Source: Novosphingobium colocasiae
GTDB taxonomy: Bacteria; Pseudomonadota; Alphaproteobacteria; Sphingomonadales; Sphingomonadaceae
Assembly (NCBI RefSeq): GCF_014652555.1
Contig: NZ_BMZA01000009.1
Span: 83,426 to 147,425, forward strand
Length of the DNA: 64,000 nucleotides
Direction of reading: 5' to 3'
Part shown: piece after piece, positions 10,307 through 20,848 of the stretch
Layout: each line of letters starts with the position of its first letter
Numbering within the stretch: the stretch's first letter is position 1
The notes under the pieces: generated by a model
Told to the model about the DNA's origin: nothing
What the model saw: the letters and a program-made list of their open reading frames with translations, nothing else
Databases searched by the model: none
Program-made: the position numbers and the translations under genes

Positions 10307-10557
10307 GCGGCAAGGCTCCTGTCGATCCGGCACAAAGCGTCGCCGGCGGGTCAGGCGGCATATGGGCCCGTAAGGGCCCGATTGCCAAGCGGTTGCAGCC
10401 GATCGTGTAAGCCCTGGCCATTTTTCGGCTGGCCGGACCAGAGCCCCGAACCATCGAAACTCTATTGTCTACCATTTTGCTTGATATACATTGAGAGAGC
10501 CGGAAAAGACCGATTCGGCCCCGGATGCCACCGGCTATCGCAACGAGGAGACGCCCG

Positions 10558-11226
10558 ATGACACGCTTGCATCACAGCCAGAATTCCGCGTCGCAGGAAC
10601 CCGCCGTCTTGTTGGTCCCCGGCCTTGACGGCAGCGGCCCCGATCACTGGCAATCGGCGTGGGAACGCGAACTTCCCGATGCCCGCAAGGTCGATCTCGG
10701 CATGTGGGACAATCCCCATCGCAATACCTGGGTCAACAAGCTCAACCTCGCCGTGCATCGAGCCGGCAAGCCGGTGGTGCTGGTGGCGCACAGCCTGGGC
10801 TGCCTGGTCACGGCGTGGTGGGCCAAGTTCGAACAGCCCGGCTGGTCCGAACCGGTGGTCGGCGCACTGCTGGTGGCCCCGCCCGAGGTCGATTTCTTCC
10901 CGCGCGATGAACGCGTCACCCGGTTCGCCCCGACGCCGGCCGATGCCCTCCCCTTCCCGTCAATCCTGGTCGGCAGCCGCAACGACCCGTGGATCAACTT
11001 TGACGCCGCCCGCATGCTCGCCCGGCGCTGGGGCAGCGCCTTCGTCGATGCCGGCGATGCCGGGCATATCAATGCCGAGTCGGGCCATCACCGCTGGCTG
11101 AACGGCCGCGCGCTGCTCGATCGGCTGATCGGCGGCGGGCTGGATACCGCGTCCCGTCCCGCAGCGGCCGCCGGCACATTGCCGATCCATTCGGACTGGG
11201 CCGAAGGGCTGGAATACCGCAGTTAG
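10558..11226 (+). CDS. RBBP9/YdeN-family alpha/beta hydrolase
   Basis: A 222-residue protein preceded by AGGAG 11 bases before the ATG. The opening block LLVPGLDGSGPDHWQSAWE is typical of the YdeN/RBBP9 serine hydrolases; the nucleophile elbow is VAHSLGC near residue 85, the acid is in GSRNDPW and the histidine in DAGHINAESGH. These proteins are small esterase-like hydrolases whose bacterial substrates are mostly unknown. It is divergent from gor across a 250-base spacer. Confidence 0.88.
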   Translation: MTRLHHSQNSASQEPAVLLVPGLDGSGPDHWQSAWERELPDARKVDLGMWDNPHRNTWVNKLNLAVHRAGKPVVLVAHSLGCLVTAWWAKFEQPGWSEPVVGALLVAPPEVDFFPRDERVTRFAPTPADALPFPSILVGSRNDPWINFDAARMLARRWGSAFVDAGDAGHINAESGHHRWLNGRALLDRLIGGGLDTASRPAAAAGTLPIHSDWAEGLEYRS

Positions 11227-11256
11227 GCGTTATCCGTCGGCCTCGAGTCCCCAGCG

Positions 11257-14200
11257 TCAGGCAGCCGCGCGCAAATGGCCGCCGGTGCGCTGGGGGCCAA
11301 GGCTGGCGTTGGAGATGCCGTCGATCTCGGCGATCCTCTCAACGATCTCGCCGTCCAGCCGGAAATCCCAGCCCAGCCGCACCGACTGCCGCTTGCCGCC
11401 GCCCAGCAACAAATGGGCGATCACCTCACCGCGCCGCTTGTCGCCGGCCTCCAGCAGCATGGCGAGTTCGCGGATCGCCCCCACCCGATCGACTTCAAGC
11501 ACCAGCCGCATCCGGGCATCGGCAGTAACGGCGCTCAGCGGCCGCGCCCCGCGCACGGTGACGCGCGGCGGCTCGTCGGGACTGGGGCTGTCGAGTTCGA
11601 CGGTGAGCAGGACGCAGGTGCCGTCCTTCGCCCACTTCACAAAATCATCGACCAGCGTCTCCTCGAAGCACGAGGCCGAGAAGTTTCCTGACTGGTCCGA
11701 GAAATCGGCCATCACGAAGTCTTTGCCCTTGCGGGTCTTGCGCTTCTGGACGTTCTCTACCAGCGCCGCCATCACCGCCGCGTTGCGGCCGGTGCCGGCG
11801 CTGCCGCTCAGCAGGCTGGCGTGGGTACGCGCGCCGTTGGCCGATGCCACCGCGCGATATTGCTCGACCGGATGGGCGGCAAAGTAGAAGCCGAAATTCT
11901 CGCGCTCCTTCGCCATCTGCTCCATCCGCGTCCACGGCGGGCAATCGCTCATCCGCAGATCGGGCTCGGCATGATCCTCGCCGCCGAACAGGCCCACTTG
12001 CGCGCTCTGCCGGCTGCGGCTGGCTTCATCCGCCACCGCCAGCAGCAGATCGGCATTGGCCAATACCCGCGCGCGGTTGGGATCGAGCCCGTCCAACGCG
12101 CCGGCGGCGGCGAGGCTTTCCAGTTGCCGCCGGTTCATCGATCCGGCGGGCGCGCGCTTGAACAGGTCCTGGAGGTTGGCGAACTTGCCGTTCGCCTCGC
12201 GCTCGGCAACGATCGCGTCCATCGCCTTTTCGCCCACGTTGCGGATGCCCGCCAGGGCATAGCGCACCGCGTGGCTGTCGGGCGTTTCCTCGACCGTGAA
12301 CTCGGCTTCGGACATGTTGATATCGGGCGGGGCCAGTTCGATGCCGTTGCGCCGCGCGTCGTCCACGAACACCGCCAGCTTTTCCGACTGGTGCATGTCG
12401 AAGCACATCGATGCGGCATAGAATTCGTGCGGATAATGCGCCTTAACCCACGCCGTGTGATAGGCGAGCAGCGCATAGGCGGCGGCGTGCGACTTGTTGA
12501 AGCCGTACCCCGCGAACTTGTCGATCAAATCGAACAGTTCGTTCGCCTTGGCCGCTTCGATCGCCGATTCACGCTTGCAGCCATCGACGAACCGCTGGCG
12601 CTGCGCGTCCATTTCCGCCTGGACTTTCTTGCCCATCGCCCGGCGCAGCAGGTCGGCATCGCCCAGCGAATAGCCGGCGAGTATCTGCGCCGCCTGCATG
12701 ACCTGCTCCTGATAGACGAAAATCCCGTAAGTTTCGCCCAGGATGCCGGCCAGCTTGTCATGCGGATATTCGATCGGGGCGAGGCCGTTCTTGCGCTGGC
12801 CGAACAGCGGGATGTTGTCCATCGGGCCCGGCCGATAGAGCGAGACGAGCGCGATAATATCGCCGAAATTGGTCGGCTTCACCGCCGCCAGCGTGCGGCG
12901 CATGCCTTCCGATTCAAGCTGGAAAACGCCAACCGTATCGCCGCGCTTGAGCAGTTCGTAGACCGCCGGATCGTCCCAGGCGAGGGTCGACAGGTCGATC
13001 CGGATGCCGCGCCGCTCCAGCAGGTCGCACGCCTTGCGCAGGACCGACAGCGTCTTGAGGCCGAGGAAGTCGAACTTCACGAGCCCGGTGTCCTCGACAT
13101 ATTTCATGTCGAACTGGGTTACCGGCATGTCCGAACGCGGATCGCGGTAAAGCGGCACCAGTTGCGCCAGCGGGCGATCGCCGATCACCACCCCGGCGGC
13201 ATGCGTGGACGAGTTGCGCGGCAGGCCTTCCAACTGCGTCGCGAGATCCACCAGCCGCTTCACTTCGCGGTCGTTGTCGTACTCGCGGCGGAAATCGAGC
13301 GCGCCGTTCAGCGCGCGCTCCAGCGTCCACGGGTCAGTCGGATGGTTCGGCACCATCTTGCACAGGCTGTCCACCCGGCCATAGCCCATCTGCAGGATAC
13401 GGCCGCAATCGCGCAGCACCGCGCGGGCCTTCATCTTGCCGAAGGTGATGATCTGGGCGACGTGATCGTGGCCGTACTTGGCCTGGACATAGCGGATCAC
13501 TTCGCCGCGCCGGGTTTCGCAGAAATCGATGTCGAAGTCCGGCATCGACACGCGCTCGGGGTTGAGGAAGCGTTCGAACAGCAGCCCGAGCTTGAGCGGA
13601 TCGAGATCGGTGATCGTCAGCGCCCAGGCAACCAGCGAGCCCGCGCCCGAACCGCGCCCGGGGCCCACCGGGATGCCGTTGTCCTTGGCCCACTTGATGA
13701 AATCGGCCACGATCAGGAAGTAGCCGGGAAAGCCCATCCCGATGATGATTCTGGTCTCGAAATCGAGCCTTTCGGCATATTCGAGGAAATCCTGCGTCAC
13801 CCCGCGCGGGCGCAGCGCCTCATAGGCCTCCGCCCGTGCCTCGCCCTTCATCGCCATCGCCGCGTCAAGCTCGGCCTCGGTCACCTCGGGCCAGTACGCC
13901 ACCAACCGCCGCGCCAGGCCGCGCCGCGAATCGTCCGCCAGCATCCGCGCCTCGCCCTCCCGGTCACCCGCGAGGCTAGGCAACAGAGGCTTGCGCTTGG
14001 GCGGCGCATAGGCGCAGCGCTGGGCAACCACGAGCGTGTTCGCGAGCGCTTCGGGCAGATCGGCGAACAGCTCCTGCATCGTCTCCACCGGCTTGACCCA
14101 GCGTTCGGCCGAGGAGCGCGGGCGATCGGCGGCATCGATATGGGTGGAGTTGGCGATGCACAGCAGGGCGTCATGCGCCGGGTGGAAATGCCGCTCGTCA

Positions 14201-14826
14201 AACTGAGCGGGATTGCTGGCCACCAGCGGCAGATCGCGGGCATAGGCGAGATCGATCAGCGCCGCTTCGCTCGCGTCCTCGATCGCCTCGCCGCTACGGC
14301 TGATTTCGACATAGAGGCGGTCCCCGAACAGCGCCTGCAACTCGTCGCAATAGGCACCGGCGGCGTCACCGCGGCCTTCGCCGAGCAACCGCGCCAGCGC
14401 GCCTTCCGCGCCGCCGGTCAGGCAGATCAGGCCATCGGTATAGCCGCGCAGCGATACCAGTTCGACATGCGGATCGCGATCGAGCGGCCGATCGAGGTGC
14501 GCGCGGCTGACGTGGTGGCACAAGTTGAGCCAGCCAGCTTCGTTCTGCGCGAACAGGGCCAGCCAGTCGATCGGCTGTTCATGCCCTTGCCGCGCCGCGC
14601 CCGGCCGGATAACCGCGAGGAACGTCCCGACGATCGGCTGCACCCCTGCCCCCTTGCAGGCCGAGGCGAAGATCGGCGCGCCATAAAGCCCGTTGCGATC
14701 GCAGATCGCGGCGGCGGGAAACTTGCGCTCCTTGGCCAGCTTGGCGGCGGCCTTGGGATCGATCGCCCCGTCCAGCATGGTGAAGCTGGAGAAGATGCGC
14801 AAAGGAACGAAGGGAGCGTAAGCCAT
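11257..14826 (-). CDS. dnaE: DNA polymerase III, alpha subunit
   Basis: A 1189-residue replicative polymerase. Domain order is PHP (1-280), C-family polymerase palm with catalytic aspartates in MPDFDIDFCETRRGEV near residue 430, tandem helix-hairpin-helix (about 800-900), then an OB fold (VMAALVENVQKRKTRKG) and a C-terminal tail. The length and the OB fold fit the replicative DnaE1 rather than the shorter error-prone ImuC. The PHP domain starts VPLRIFSSFTMLDGA, where the usual HSDYS histidine is absent, so this domain is probably an inactive proofreader. The gene is monocistronic. Confidence 0.96.
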   Translation of the reverse strand: MAYAPFVPLRIFSSFTMLDGAIDPKAAAKLAKERKFPAAAICDRNGLYGAPIFASACKGAGVQPIVGTFLAVIRPGAARQGHEQPIDWLALFAQNEAGWLNLCHHVSRAHLDRPLDRDPHVELVSLRGYTDGLICLTGGAEGALARLLGEGRGDAAGAYCDELQALFGDRLYVEISRSGEAIEDASEAALIDLAYARDLPLVASNPAQFDERHFHPAHDALLCIANSTHIDAADRPRSSAERWVKPVETMQELFADLPEALANTLVVAQRCAYAPPKRKPLLPSLAGDREGEARMLADDSRRGLARRLVAYWPEVTEAELDAAMAMKGEARAEAYEALRPRGVTQDFLEYAERLDFETRIIIGMGFPGYFLIVADFIKWAKDNGIPVGPGRGSGAGSLVAWALTITDLDPLKLGLLFERFLNPERVSMPDFDIDFCETRRGEVIRYVQAKYGHDHVAQIITFGKMKARAVLRDCGRILQMGYGRVDSLCKMVPNHPTDPWTLERALNGALDFRREYDNDREVKRLVDLATQLEGLPRNSSTHAAGVVIGDRPLAQLVPLYRDPRSDMPVTQFDMKYVEDTGLVKFDFLGLKTLSVLRKACDLLERRGIRIDLSTLAWDDPAVYELLKRGDTVGVFQLESEGMRRTLAAVKPTNFGDIIALVSLYRPGPMDNIPLFGQRKNGLAPIEYPHDKLAGILGETYGIFVYQEQVMQAAQILAGYSLGDADLLRRAMGKKVQAEMDAQRQRFVDGCKRESAIEAAKANELFDLIDKFAGYGFNKSHAAAYALLAYHTAWVKAHYPHEFYAASMCFDMHQSEKLAVFVDDARRNGIELAPPDINMSEAEFTVEETPDSHAVRYALAGIRNVGEKAMDAIVAEREANGKFANLQDLFKRAPAGSMNRRQLESLAAAGALDGLDPNRARVLANADLLLAVADEASRSRQSAQVGLFGGEDHAEPDLRMSDCPPWTRMEQMAKERENFGFYFAAHPVEQYRAVASANGARTHASLLSGSAGTGRNAAVMAALVENVQKRKTRKGKDFVMADFSDQSGNFSASCFEETLVDDFVKWAKDGTCVLLTVELDSPSPDEPPRVTVRGARPLSAVTADARMRLVLEVDRVGAIRELAMLLEAGDKRRGEVIAHLLLGGGKRQSVRLGWDFRLDGEIVERIAEIDGISNASLGPQRTGGHLRAAA

Positions 14827-14973
14827 CGATCAAATCTTGGCCCCGCTCCCCCGCGCAATCAAGGCCACGCCGGGGATAACTGCGGGGATATCGGCCCATA
14901 GGCGGGAATGGCTGGACAAGCCCGGGCAGTTCGTCTGCATTGCGCCCGCCGTCATTTCAGGAACCCTGTGCCC

Positions 14974-15408
14974 GTGTCCGATACCCTCGATCCCGCTATC
15001 CGCCAGTTCATTACCGACAGGTTCTACCAGCCCGGCTTCATGACCAACTTCGATACCCGCATCGTGACTCTCGAATATGGCCTGTGCGTGATCGAAATGC
15101 CGGCCTCCCCGCTCATCCTGCAGGATCAGGGATTTTTCCACGGCGGCGCGATCGGCGCGCTGGGCGACACCGCCGGCGGCACTGTCGCGCGCACCGTGCT
15201 GTCCTATCCGGGCGATGTGCTGGCGCTGGAATACAAAGTCAACTTCCTGCGCCCCGGCGTGGGCGACAAGCTGGTCGCCCGGGCCAGCGTGCTGCGCAAG
15301 GGCCGCTCGGCCATCATCACCCGCGTCGATATCGACTGCGTCACCGGCGGTGAAGCGAAGCTGTGCGCGGCGATGCAGCAGACGGTCGTGCCGGTTGGCG
15401 CGGGGTGA
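14974..15408 (+). CDS. PaaI-family acyl-CoA thioesterase (hotdog fold)
   Basis: About 144 residues. The hotdog signature FFHGGAIGALGDTAGGTVA near residue 55 includes the HGG turn and the acidic residue typical of PaaI thioesterases, and ALEYKVNFLRPG follows. It would hydrolyse acyl-CoA thioesters in the cytoplasm. The start is ambiguous: GTG codons at 14968 and 14974 both follow AGGAA at 14959-14963, and the second has better spacing. The gene is transcribed away from dnaE and converges on comEC. Confidence 0.85.
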   Translation: MSDTLDPAIRQFITDRFYQPGFMTNFDTRIVTLEYGLCVIEMPASPLILQDQGFFHGGAIGALGDTAGGTVARTVLSYPGDVLALEYKVNFLRPGVGDKLVARASVLRKGRSAIITRVDIDCVTGGEAKLCAAMQQTVVPVGAG

Positions 15409-15473
15409 CGTGGGTAAGCTCTTCCCCCCGACATACGGAGCTCGGCGAAGGAAGAATGAACCTTGAACCGAGG

Positions 15474-17723
15474 TCAGGGCGACTGGTCGCCGGAAGGTAG
15501 CGCTGTGTTGGTGGTCGCCGGGCGGGGCCACTCGGGTGGGGGCCGCCACCAGCCGTGGCCTTGCTGCGCGGCGGCGACGGTCTCGATCGACCGGTCTTCC
15601 AGCCGGATCGCCAGGCCGCCGGTCTTCTCCAGCATGCGGCGATCTGCTTTCAGCCAGCGGGGATGGCAGGAGCGCGGCAGGAAGCGATCGGACAGGACGA
15701 TGTCCACCCGCTCGCACGCCGTCGCCAGCGCCCGCTCGGGCACCGCATCGCGGCCGCGCGACAGCAGCACCAGCCAGCGCCTGCCCCGCCGTTCGAGCCG
15801 CAGGGTGCAGAAATCCCGGTTACAGCGGGCACCGGGCCAGTCCTGCAGGAGCACCGGCTCCCCCTGCATGCCGGACAGTTCCAGCAGATTGTCGCGGGTA
15901 TAATCGGTCCGGCTCTGGCGCAGCACCAGCAGAGTGCGGCCGGTCTGCCCTTCTGCCTCGCTGAGCACGCCGACAGTGCGGCCATCGCCGGACAGCAGGA
16001 TGTCGGGCGGTGACAGCGTCATCAGCAGCACGGTACCGGCGCAGACCGGCGGCAACCCCAGCCAGCGTACCCGGCCCGGCCAGAGGCCCAGCCACAGCCC
16101 GCCGGCCACGAACAGCGCGAACGCTTTAATGCCGAATGCCGGCAGCACGGTGACCGCGCCGGGCAGCCCGGCGGTGAACCGCGCGATGGCCAGCAGCAGC
16201 GCGATGGCCTGCGCCGTCAGCCACCAGAACGGCGCGCCAAGGCCCAGCGTATCCAGCAGCAGCGAAAGGCCCAGCAAGGGCATGATCGCAAAGGTCGTCA
16301 GCGGGATGGCGATGACATTGGCCAGTGCGCCGTACACCCCGGCGCGGTGGAAGTGATAGAACCCGATCGGCATCAGCGCCATTTCGATCACCAGCCCGGT
16401 CACCACGATCATAACCGCATTCCGGGCCAGGCGGGCCGGCCACCATTCATCACGCGGGGCAAGAAAGCGGCGGGCGGGCGCTGAAGAACTGACCGCGATG
16501 ATCGCCAGCACCGCCGCGAAGCTGAGCTGGAAGCTTGGCCCGACCAGCGCTTCGGGCCACAGCAGGAGGACAAAGAAAGCCCCCACCGCCAGCATCCGCA
16601 ACGACAGGCTCTCGCGCCCGAGCACGGTGGCGGCGAGAACCAGCAGCGCGCCGATGCACGATCGCACCGTGGGTACCTCCGAGCCGCTCAGCAGGGTGTA
16701 ACCGATCCCCACCAGCGCCCCGGCACCGGCCGCGAAAACCGGCAACCGCACGCGCAGGGTAAGCCAGGGGATCAGCGCCGCGAGCCGCAGCACGATGAAG
16801 AAGGTCGCCGCGATCACCGCGCTGACATGAAGGCCGCTGATCGACAGCAGGTGGGCAAGCCCGGCATCGCGCATCGCATCGACATCGCCCTCGGCCAGCG
16901 CGCCTTCATCGCCGGTGACGAGCGCGGTGGCGATGCCGCCGGCGTCGGGATCGACCCGCGACAGGATGTGGGCGGACAGCCGGTTGCGCAGATCGCCCAG
17001 CATCGCGCCGCCCTGTCCCGCCTCCACCACTTCGACCGGCCCCAGCGCGCTGCCGCTGGCGGCAAGCCCGGCGAACCAAGCGGTGCGCGCGAAGTTGTAG
17101 GCACCGGGCAGCATCGGCGGGGCCGGCGGCATCAGCCGCGCCTTGAACCGCACCAGCGCACCGGGCTCCACTCCCGGCCGTCGGTGGGCATCGGGCAGAT
17201 TGACGCGCACCTTGATCGCCCGCCCGGTCCCCTGCTCGCGCGTGGCGAGCACCAGCCGGTCGCGCGCCTGCGCGCTCTGATGCTCGATCGCCAGCACCCG
17301 GCCGACGAAGCTGCCGACCATCGGCCGCTCGATCGGCGCGGTCCCGACCACGTGCGATCGCGCCCAGACAACCAGGCATCCGGCCAGCGCCATCGCGAAA
17401 ATCAGGCTGAAACTGGCAGCGATATAGGGGTCACGACCGGAACGGCGCAGCGCCAAAGCGCCGATGCCGGACAGGATCAGGCATATACCACAAAAGACGA
17501 TCCACGCGGTGGCCCCCGGCAGGCCGAACCAGGCGGCGATGCCAGCCGCGAAGCACACCACCAGCCATGGCCCAAGGTCGAGACGGGAGGCACCAAGAAA
17601 TTGCTCCAACCCCGCCAAACCTCTCGACAATCGGCGCAGTCTGTTCCATTGCCCATGCTGCATTGCAGCGCCCCTAACGGGCGTCGTGCCATGGTTATCG
17701 TGCGGGTCGGCAGTGGTGGCCAT
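15474..17723 (-). CDS. comEC: ComEC/Rec2-like competence membrane protein without a recognisable metallo-hydrolase end
   Basis: A 749-residue polytopic membrane protein. An N-terminal DUF4131-like region with several helices (45-125) precedes an OB-like soluble part (130-250), and the competence domain follows, with [13 protein letters not shown] near residue 290 and many helices to about residue 540. The last 180 residues (from about [16 protein letters not shown]) should be the metallo-beta-lactamase domain but contain no HxHxDH motif. ComEC forms the inner-membrane channel for DNA uptake. The start [10 protein letters not shown] was chosen, 29 bases from the divergent gltX start. Confidence 0.85.
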   Translation of the reverse strand: MATTADPHDNHGTTPVRGAAMQHGQWNRLRRLSRGLAGLEQFLGASRLDLGPWLVVCFAAGIAAWFGLPGATAWIVFCGICLILSGIGALALRRSGRDPYIAASFSLIFAMALAGCLVVWARSHVVGTAPIERPMVGSFVGRVLAIEHQSAQARDRLVLATREQGTGRAIKVRVNLPDAHRRPGVEPGALVRFKARLMPPAPPMLPGAYNFARTAWFAGLAASGSALGPVEVVEAGQGGAMLGDLRNRLSAHILSRVDPDAGGIATALVTGDEGALAEGDVDAMRDAGLAHLLSISGLHVSAVIAATFFIVLRLAALIPWLTLRVRLPVFAAGAGALVGIGYTLLSGSEVPTVRSCIGALLVLAATVLGRESLSLRMLAVGAFFVLLLWPEALVGPSFQLSFAAVLAIIAVSSSAPARRFLAPRDEWWPARLARNAVMIVVTGLVIEMALMPIGFYHFHRAGVYGALANVIAIPLTTFAIMPLLGLSLLLDTLGLGAPFWWLTAQAIALLLAIARFTAGLPGAVTVLPAFGIKAFALFVAGGLWLGLWPGRVRWLGLPPVCAGTVLLMTLSPPDILLSGDGRTVGVLSEAEGQTGRTLLVLRQSRTDYTRDNLLELSGMQGEPVLLQDWPGARCNRDFCTLRLERRGRRWLVLLSRGRDAVPERALATACERVDIVLSDRFLPRSCHPRWLKADRRMLEKTGGLAIRLEDRSIETVAAAQQGHGWWRPPPEWPRPATTNTALPSGDQSP

Positions 17724-17752
17724 CCCCCGCATTGGACAGGAAGGTTAATTGG

Positions 17753-19201
17753 ATGACAAGCGGCGGAGCATCGAACGACGTGGGGGCGGGCAAAACCGTC
17801 GTCACCCGTTTTGCTCCTTCCCCCACCGGGTACCTGCACATCGGCGGGGCACGCACTGCCCTGTTCAACTGGCTCTATGCCCGCCACCACGGCGGCGCGT
17901 ACCTTCTGCGCATCGAGGATACCGATCGCGCCCGCTCCACCGAACCGGCGATCGCCGCGATTTTCGATGGCCTGAACTGGCTGGGCCTGGGCGGTGACGC
18001 GGAACCGGTGTTCCAGTTCGCCCGCTCCCCCCGCCATGCCGAAGTCGCGCAGCATCTGCTCGACACCGGCCACGCCTATCGCTGCTATCTGACGCAGGAA
18101 GAACTGGCCGCGCGCCGGGCCAAGGCGCAGGAAGAACGCAAGCCCTTCCGCATCGAAAGCGAATGGCGCGATGCCGATCCCGCCACCTGGCCCGCCGATT
18201 CGGCCTATGTCGTGCGGATCAAGGCCCCGCGTGAGGGTGAGACGGTGATCCACGATCTGGTGCAGGGCGAAGTGACCGTCCAGAATCGCGAGATCGACGA
18301 TTTCGTAATCCTGCGCGGCGACGGCACGCCGACCTACATGCTCGCGGTGGTGGTGGACGACCACGACATGGGCGTCACCCATGTCCTGCGCGGCGACGAT
18401 CACCTCAACAACGCCTTCCGCCAGCTTGTCATCATCGACGGCATGGGCTGGGAGCGTCCGGTCTACGGCCATGTCCCGCTGATCCACGGATCGGACGGGG
18501 CCAAGCTTTCCAAGCGTCACGGCGCGCTGGGCGTCGATGCCTATCGCGACGAGATGGGCGTGCTGCCGGAAGCCCTGTTCAATTACCTGCTGCGCCTCGG
18601 CTGGGGGCACGGCGACGAGGAATTCATCGCCCGCGACAAGGCGGTCGAATGGTTCGACATGGCCGATGTCGGCAAGAGCCCGTCGCGCTTCGATCTGGCC
18701 AAGCTGCAGAACCTCAACGGGCACTATTTGCGCGAGGCAGAGGATGGACGGCTGGCGCAACTGGTCGGCGAACGGCTGGCCGGCCGTTTCGGCGCGATCG
18801 ACCTCGATCTGCTGACGCGCGCCATGCCGGTGCTCAAGGTCCGCGCCAAGGACCTCAACGAACTTGCCGAAGGTGCCGAATTCCTCTTCGCCAGCCGCCC
18901 GCTGGCGATGACCGAGAAGGCGCAAGGTCTCCTCACCGACGAGGCGCGGGCGCGTCTCGGCCAGATCCACGATCGTCTCGGGACCGAGCGGGCGTGGACC
19001 CTGGAAGGTCTGGAGGCCAACCTCAAGGCAATGGCCGAGGAGCAGGGACTGGGCCTCGGCAAGCTCGCACAACCGCTGCGGGCGGCCCTGACAGGTCAGA
19101 CGACCTCGCCGGGAATTTTCGATGTTCTGGTTTTGCTCGGACGTGACGAGAGCCTCGCGCGGATAGGTGCGCAGGCCCGGGTTGCGGCCGGGTCGCAGTG
19201 A
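17753..19201 (+). CDS. gltX: Glutamate--tRNA ligase
   Basis: A 482-residue class I synthetase. The HIGH motif is [15 protein letters not shown] near residue 25 and the KMSKS loop is [10 protein letters not shown] near 250; the C-terminal anticodon-binding helices follow. AGGAAGG lies 8 bases before the ATG. Many alphaproteobacteria carry two GltX-type enzymes, one of which also charges tRNA-Gln; which one this is cannot be read here. gltA follows 15 bases after the stop, so the two are probably cotranscribed. Confidence 0.95.
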   Translation: MTSGGASNDVGAGKTVVTRFAPSPTGYLHIGGARTALFNWLYARHHGGAYLLRIEDTDRARSTEPAIAAIFDGLNWLGLGGDAEPVFQFARSPRHAEVAQHLLDTGHAYRCYLTQEELAARRAKAQEERKPFRIESEWRDADPATWPADSAYVVRIKAPREGETVIHDLVQGEVTVQNREIDDFVILRGDGTPTYMLAVVVDDHDMGVTHVLRGDDHLNNAFRQLVIIDGMGWERPVYGHVPLIHGSDGAKLSKRHGALGVDAYRDEMGVLPEALFNYLLRLGWGHGDEEFIARDKAVEWFDMADVGKSPSRFDLAKLQNLNGHYLREAEDGRLAQLVGERLAGRFGAIDLDLLTRAMPVLKVRAKDLNELAEGAEFLFASRPLAMTEKAQGLLTDEARARLGQIHDRLGTERAWTLEGLEANLKAMAEEQGLGLGKLAQPLRAALTGQTTSPGIFDVLVLLGRDESLARIGAQARVAAGSQ

Positions 19202-19216
19202 TAAGGAGAAAGATTG

Positions 19217-20500
19217 GTGGGTGATCAGGTGAAGCTGAGCGCAGGGGGCAAGGACTACGAATACGCCGTGCTGAAGGGCAGCGTGGGTCCGGACGTCATC
19301 GATATCCGCAAGCTCTACGGGCAGACGGACATGTTCACGTTCGATCCGGGCTTCACGTCAACCGCCAGTTGCGAGAGCGCGCTGACCTATATCGACGGCG
19401 ACGAAGGGGTCCTGCTGCATCGCGGTTATCCGATCGGGCAACTGGCCGAGCAATCCTCGTTCATGGAAGTGTGCTACCTCCTGCTGAATGGCGAGTTGCC
19501 CAGCAAGGACGAACTGGACAAGTTCTCCTGGACCATCAGCCGCCACACCATGGTCCATCAGCAGCTCAGCAGCTTCTTCAGCGGCTTCCGCCGCGATGCG
19601 CACCCGATGGCCATCATGTGCGGCGTGGTCGGCGCGCTTTCGGCATTCTATCACGATTCGACCGATATCTCGGACCCGGTGCAGCGCAAGATCGCCAGCC
19701 ACCGTCTGATCGCCAAGATGCCGACGATCGCGGCGATGGCCTACAAGTATTCGGTCGGCCAGCCGTTCGTCTATCCGAAGAACGACCTGTCCTACGCCGG
19801 CAACTTCCTGCGCATGACCTTCGGCGTCCCGGCCGAGGAGTACGAGGTCATCCCCGCCGTCGAAAAGGCGATGGACCGGATCTTCATCCTGCATGCCGAC
19901 CATGAACAGAACGCCTCGACCTCGACCGTGCGTCTGGCCGGTTCATCGGGCGCGAACCCCTTCGCGTGCATCGCCGCGGGCATCGCCTGCCTGTGGGGCC
20001 CGGCCCATGGCGGCGCCAACGAAGCGGCGCTGGAAATGCTGCGCGAGATCGGCACCCCGGACAAGATCCCGCACTACATCGCGCGGGCGAAGGACAAGAA
20101 CGATCCGTTCCGCCTGATGGGCTTCGGCCACCGCGTTTACAAGAACTACGACCCGCGCGCGACTGTCATGCAGTCGACCGTGCGCGAAGTGTTCGAGGCG
20201 CTCAAGGTTTCCGATCCGCTGTTCGAAACGGCCATGCGGCTGGAAGAGATCGCGCTGAACGATCCCTACTTCGTCGAAAAGAAGCTGTTCCCCAACGTGG
20301 ACTTCTATTCGGGCATCATCCTTTCGGCGATCGGCTTCCCGACGACGATGTTCACCGTGCTGTTCGCGCTCGCCCGCACTGTGGGCTGGGTGGCACAGTG
20401 GAACGAGATGATCTCCGATCCAGGCCAGAAGATCGGCCGTCCGCGCCAGCTTTACACCGGGCCGACGCAGCGCGACTACATTCCCGTCGCACAACGCTGA
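19217..20500 (+). CDS. gltA: Citrate synthase
   Basis: A 427-residue hexameric-type citrate synthase. Catalytic histidine motifs are ADHEQNAST and [14 protein letters not shown], and the aspartate is in NVDFYSGI. It condenses oxaloacetate and acetyl-CoA at the entry to the citric acid cycle. AAGGAG (19203-19208) serves two adjacent possible starts, TTG at 19214 and GTG at 19217; the GTG gives better spacing. A strong terminator follows 45 bases after the stop. Confidence 0.97.
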   Translation: MGDQVKLSAGGKDYEYAVLKGSVGPDVIDIRKLYGQTDMFTFDPGFTSTASCESALTYIDGDEGVLLHRGYPIGQLAEQSSFMEVCYLLLNGELPSKDELDKFSWTISRHTMVHQQLSSFFSGFRRDAHPMAIMCGVVGALSAFYHDSTDISDPVQRKIASHRLIAKMPTIAAMAYKYSVGQPFVYPKNDLSYAGNFLRMTFGVPAEEYEVIPAVEKAMDRIFILHADHEQNASTSTVRLAGSSGANPFACIAAGIACLWGPAHGGANEAALEMLREIGTPDKIPHYIARAKDKNDPFRLMGFGHRVYKNYDPRATVMQSTVREVFEALKVSDPLFETAMRLEEIALNDPYFVEKKLFPNVDFYSGIILSAIGFPTTMFTVLFALARTVGWVAQWNEMISDPGQKIGRPRQLYTGPTQRDYIPVAQR

Positions 20501-20548
20501 GTGGGTGGCGGGCTCGGCCCGCCGTCCCGCCGCGCCGGACAGACAAAA

Positions 20549-20581
20549 GGGCTCCCACGCCACGGCGTGGGGGCCTTTTTG
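20549..20581 (+). terminator. Rho-independent terminator after gltX-gltA
   Basis: An inverted repeat, GGCTCCCACGCC pairing with GGCGTGGGGGCC across a very short loop with one G-T pair, is followed directly by TTTTT. It closes the gltX-gltA unit. Confidence 0.9.
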
Positions 20582-20633
20582 CTGCACCGCACCCGCGAAA
20601 CGTGCTATACTCGCGATGACTGGAGGTCCGGCC

Positions 20634-20843
20634 ATGCGGTTTCTGGCGGCAATCTGTTTCCTGATCGGCGTTGTGGCCGTGGCCATGGGCGTGCTGTGGA
20701 TGGGCCAGGGCACCGGGCTGATCCTGTGGCCGTCGGAAAGCTTCATGCTGAACCAGCGCACATGGGCGTTCCATGGCGTCTTGCTGACCGCATCGGGCCT
20801 GCTGCTCCTGTGGCTTTCGCGTCGGGGCCGCCGGCTCGGCTGA
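20634..20843 (+). CDS. Small two-helix membrane protein
   Basis: A 69-residue protein with TGGAGG 8 bases before the ATG. Hydrophobic segments at about residues 3-23 and 45-62 are joined by a short polar loop (WPSESFMLNQRTWAFHG), and the end is RRGRRLG, so two membrane helices with the positive tail inside are likely. It lies after the gltA terminator and converges on a histidine kinase gene with 5 bases between stops. I do not recognise a family. Confidence 0.6.
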   Translation: MRFLAAICFLIGVVAVAMGVLWMGQGTGLILWPSESFMLNQRTWAFHGVLLTASGLLLLWLSRRGRRLG

Positions 20844-20848
20844 CGCCT

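Noticed and set aside
10360..10400. GGGCCCGTAAGGGCCC hairpin as a terminator or riboswitch upstream of gor
   Set aside because: A short stem with no T tract and no known motif; probably chance.
11821..14901. Plus-strand open frame of 1026 codons
   Set aside because: Antisense to dnaE with no recognisable domain.
17477..19072. Minus-strand open frame of 531 codons opposite gltX
   Set aside because: gltX is unambiguous and the antisense product has no family pattern.
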